The position numbers were made by a program, and so were the translations under genes. Of a DNA stretch of 16,338 nt, positions 14,327-16,338 are shown in pieces; position 1 is the first letter of the stretch; every line of letters starts with the position of its first letter. Source of the DNA: JALVDI01 sp039186435 (GTDB lineage: Bacteria; Myxococcota_A; Polyangia; Polyangiales; Houyiibacteriaceae); assembly GCA_039186435.1 (NCBI GenBank), contig JBCDAA010000193.1, forward strand, positions 1 to 16,338, written 5' to 3'. The notes below the pieces were generated by a model. It did no database searches. It had not been told where the DNA came from and saw only the letters and a list, made by a program, of their open reading frames with translations.

Positions 14327-16177
14327 ATGGACAGAACTGGCTTACGCGGTGCGAGTACACTGGTCGTCGCGGCCTTAATGGCATGGGGCTGTGCCTCCAA
14401 CAGTTCAAGGCCTGGAGATGCGGGAGAAACCGACTCTGGCGTGGACGCCAACGTCGCCACCGACTCCGCGCAGCCGGACGCAAACGTTGACGCTGCCCCC
14501 GAGGACGCCGGGTTCGACGCCGGGCCCCCGGACATGGTGGGTCTTTGCGAAGCCTGCGAGGAGCACGAGGAGTGCGGCCCCGGCAATTTCTGCGCGAACC
14601 TGAGCACCGGTGAGAAAGCGTGCGTCGCGGGCTGTAACCCAGACCTCCCCTCCTGCGCACGCGGCTTCAACTGTGTCATCGACTTCATGGCCGGCACGGA
14701 CGGGAACGCCGTCTGTCTTCCGGTTGGCGAAGCGTGCTGCATCGATGAAGACGCCGACGAATACGGCCAGGGCATTGGCTGCCTCGGCCCCGACTGCGAC
14801 GACGAGGACGAAGGCCAAAACCCAGGCGTGACGGAGATCTGCGACGGCATCGACCAGGACTGCGACGGCGTCGTCGACGAACCTCCCACCGATTGCGTAT
14901 CCGGTCGTTGCACCGCCGATGGCGATGGCACCTTCTCCTCGATCAGCGGCGGAACCTGTGAAGACACGATGTGCGCCGACGGGTCGTTCACCGACTGTCT
15001 GCTCTTCACCTGCGTCGACGGTGGAGACGTCGGTACGACCTGCGCCACGAGCTGCAACGTCGCGGGCGTCGACGAGGACGACCGCTGCATTGAGGCCGCG
15101 CACTGCGACGTCGGTGCCTGCATTCCGGACGTGCCGAATGGAGGCATGTGCGACGAGGACTCGGACTGCGAGGCCGGCCGCTGCGACAACGGCTTCTGCT
15201 GCGACAGCGGGACCTGCTGCTCCGAGACGTCCGACTGCCCCGGCGGGGGAACGGTCACGACCCTCTGCGACGACGCGATGACCTGTCAGGGCAGCCGCGG
15301 CGAGACGACGTGCAACGACGACTTCCAGTGCGAAACCCTCGCGGGCATTCCCGACGATTCCGCCTGTGACGGTGGCGTCGAGGCGCGCAACTGCGACCCC
15401 TACCTGCCGGTCTTCTGCGACGGCACCACGAACCAGACGCCCCCCTCCTGCCCGACGAGCTGCAGCGGTGACGGCCAGTGCATCGACTCGGCGCACTGCG
15501 AGGGCGGCCTCTGCATTCCGGACCGGCCGGCGGGCGGCGTGTGCTCCCGGTCGGCCGATTGTCAGGGCGGACTCTTCTGCGTCGACGGTCGCTGCTGCAC
15601 CGGTACCTGCGATGGCACCTGTGAAGCGTGTGACCTTCCGGGCAGCGAGGGCACCTGCACCCCGGTTCCGGCGATGGCCGACGTCGACAACGAGTGCGCG
15701 GGCTTCTCGTGCGGTTCGTACTACGGCGGCTTTGTGGGCGGCTCCGACAGCTGCTTCACGCGCCAGAACGTTTCGGACTCGGGCGCGGCCTGCAACGGCG
15801 CCCGCGCCTGCATCGGACCGGAGACGCTCTGTCCGCTGCAGCCGCTGGGCACGCTCCAGATCGACTGCAACAACACCTGCCAGTCACCGGTCGCAGGAAC
15901 CTGCGTGGGCACGAACCCGGGCATCTGTCGCGACCTCGACGATGTCGCCGATACCGTGAGCTGCGGCACTGGCGAGTGCCAGCGAACGGTTCAGCGCTGC
16001 GTGGGCGGAACGCCGAGCACCTGCTCGCCGGGCGCGCCCAGCGTGGAGACCTGCAACACCTTGGACGACGACTGCGACGGAACCCCTGACGATGGCTCCG
16101 GCGCTGCGCTCTGTCCGCCGGTGACCGGTGGTCTCTCCTACATGTGCACCGCGGTGCACTCGCAGCCATCGTCGTAG
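14327..16177 (+). CDS. Cys-rich lipoprotein with MopE-type metal-binding motifs, 3' end disrupted
   Basis: A large, very Cys- and Asp-rich predicted lipoprotein: hydrophobic STLVVAALMAWGC with Cys22, then an Asp/Ala linker to about residue 68. At residues about 157-186 lies DCDDEDEGQNPG followed by CDGIDQDCDGVVDE, the putative metal-binding motif named after MopE of Methylococcus. A second copy near the end reads CNTLDDDCDGTPDD. Between them are two related Cys-rich modules, CIEAAHCDVGACIPD...CDNGFCC (15085-15204) and CIDSAHCEGGLCIPD...CVDGRCC (15480-15599), a type frequent in myxobacterial surface proteins. Starts at 14291 (GTG) and 14300 (ATG) are also possible; 14327 has GGGGA upstream and puts the signal sequence first. 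The reading is reliable only to about 16154. The final residues HSQPSS and the stop come from an inverted copy of the gene, so the real protein is longer. Confidence 0.85.
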   Translation: MDRTGLRGASTLVVAALMAWGCASNSSRPGDAGETDSGVDANVATDSAQPDANVDAAPEDAGFDAGPPDMVGLCEACEEHEECGPGNFCANLSTGEKACVAGCNPDLPSCARGFNCVIDFMAGTDGNAVCLPVGEACCIDEDADEYGQGIGCLGPDCDDEDEGQNPGVTEICDGIDQDCDGVVDEPPTDCVSGRCTADGDGTFSSISGGTCEDTMCADGSFTDCLLFTCVDGGDVGTTCATSCNVAGVDEDDRCIEAAHCDVGACIPDVPNGGMCDEDSDCEAGRCDNGFCCDSGTCCSETSDCPGGGTVTTLCDDAMTCQGSRGETTCNDDFQCETLAGIPDDSACDGGVEARNCDPYLPVFCDGTTNQTPPSCPTSCSGDGQCIDSAHCEGGLCIPDRPAGGVCSRSADCQGGLFCVDGRCCTGTCDGTCEACDLPGSEGTCTPVPAMADVDNECAGFSCGSYYGGFVGGSDSCFTRQNVSDSGAACNGARACIGPETLCPLQPLGTLQIDCNNTCQSPVAGTCVGTNPGICRDLDDVADTVSCGTGECQRTVQRCVGGTPSTCSPGAPSVETCNTLDDDCDGTPDDGSGAALCPPVTGGLSYMCTAVHSQPSS

Positions 16178-16338
16178 ACGCCGTTGACGTCGAAGCGTCC
16201 CGTCGCGCACGTGAAGCTGCAGGTTCCCGCGGTGCACATGTAGGAGAGACCACCGGTCACCGGCGGACAGAGCGCAGCGCCGGAGCCATCGTCAGGGGTT
16301 CCGTCGCAGTCGTCGTCCAAGGTGTTGCAGGTCTCCAC
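16043..16338. repeat. Perfect 112-bp inverted repeat with 72-base spacer at the window end
   Basis: Bases 16043-16154 and 16227-16338 are exact reverse complements (112 of 112), separated by the spacer 16155-16226. The right arm runs to the last base of the window, so its true length is unknown. The left boundary of the spacer lies in a 16-bp palindrome, GTGCACCGCGGTGCAC (16144-16159). Read on the minus strand, the spacer continues the Cys-rich protein sensibly (GTCSFTCATGRFDVNGVYDD, then GCECT). Both arms are therefore the same stretch of one gene, facing each other. Confidence 0.97.
16138..16338 (-). CDS. Inverted partial copy of the Cys-rich lipoprotein gene
   Basis: This minus-strand frame is open to the window end and encodes the same residues as the end of the plus-strand gene (ETCNTLDDDCDGTPDD and on). 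It then runs on through LSYMCTAGTCSFTCATG and FDVNGVYDDGCECT before meeting the palindrome and a stop at 16138-16140. The stretch CSFTCATGRFDVNGVYDDGCE has the Cys-x-x-x-Cys...Gly...Asp-Gly-Cys-Glu pattern often seen after MopE-type motifs. This strand therefore probably preserves the genuine continuation of the gene lost on the plus strand. It is most likely not a separate gene. Confidence 0.55.
   Translation of the reverse strand: METCNTLDDDCDGTPDDGSGAALCPPVTGGLSYMCTAGTCSFTCATGRFDVNGVYDDGCECTAVHM

Noticed and set aside
13996..15258. A 420-codon minus-strand open frame across the DUF1552/Cys-rich gene gap
   Set aside because: The translation is Ser/Pro/Gln-rich low complexity, the antisense of Cys/Asp-rich codons, and it spans two real genes and their gap.
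16155..16177. C-terminal end HSQPSS and stop codon of the Cys-rich protein
   Set aside because: These codons lie in the inverted spacer and are the reverse complement of the gene's own downstream coding sequence, so the stop is very probably artificial.

Overview
The window is GC-rich DNA with strong third-position G/C bias. It carries many predicted lipoproteins with Asp/Ala/Gly linkers after the lipobox, a eukaryote-like Ser/Thr kinase, a DUF1592/DUF1552 gene pair and a Cys-rich protein with MopE-type metal-binding motifs. This combination points to a myxobacterium (Myxococcota, perhaps a Polyangiales/Sandaracinaceae-like lineage). That placement is inferred from gene content only. No rRNA, tRNA, CRISPR array or insertion sequence was seen.

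Layout. 1-729: 3' part of an AraC-family regulator running in from the left edge. 760-1278: GNAT acetyltransferase of the phosphinothricin acetyltransferase type. 1308-3089: TPR protein with an unrecognised C-terminal half. 3196-4602: soluble pyridine nucleotide transhydrogenase (sthA). 4599-6653 (minus): large alpha/beta-hydrolase-like lipoprotein whose stop codon overlaps that of sthA. 6770-8491: membrane-anchored Ser/Thr kinase with a repetitive extracytoplasmic tail. 8501-9736: outer-membrane beta-barrel protein with an acidic Pro/Glu tail, translationally linked to the kinase. 9779-10867 (minus): Asp-box beta-propeller-like lipoprotein. 11077-12714 and 12711-14153: DUF1592-type lipoprotein with a CxxCH motif and a Tat-exported DUF1552 protein, overlapping by 4 bases. 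14327 onward: Cys-rich MopE-like lipoprotein, interrupted at about 16154 by an inverted duplication of its own sequence that fills the rest of the window.

How the genes may work together. Most products from 4.6 kb onward are predicted to act in the envelope: four lipoproteins, a Tat substrate, an outer-membrane barrel and a transmembrane kinase. Two units stand out. One is the kinase-barrel pair, in which the kinase's extracytoplasmic tail ends in a basic Arg-Met-Thr repeat and the barrel ends in a strongly acidic Pro-Glu tail. The other is the translationally coupled DUF1592/DUF1552 pair, a recurrent but functionally unexplained couple. It is flanked here by a beta-propeller lipoprotein and a putative metal-binding lipoprotein.

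The last 296 bases form a perfect 112-bp inverted repeat around a 72-base spacer, joined at a 16-bp palindrome. This looks like a fold-back chimera at a contig end rather than biology. The apparent stop of the last gene at 16177 should not be trusted.
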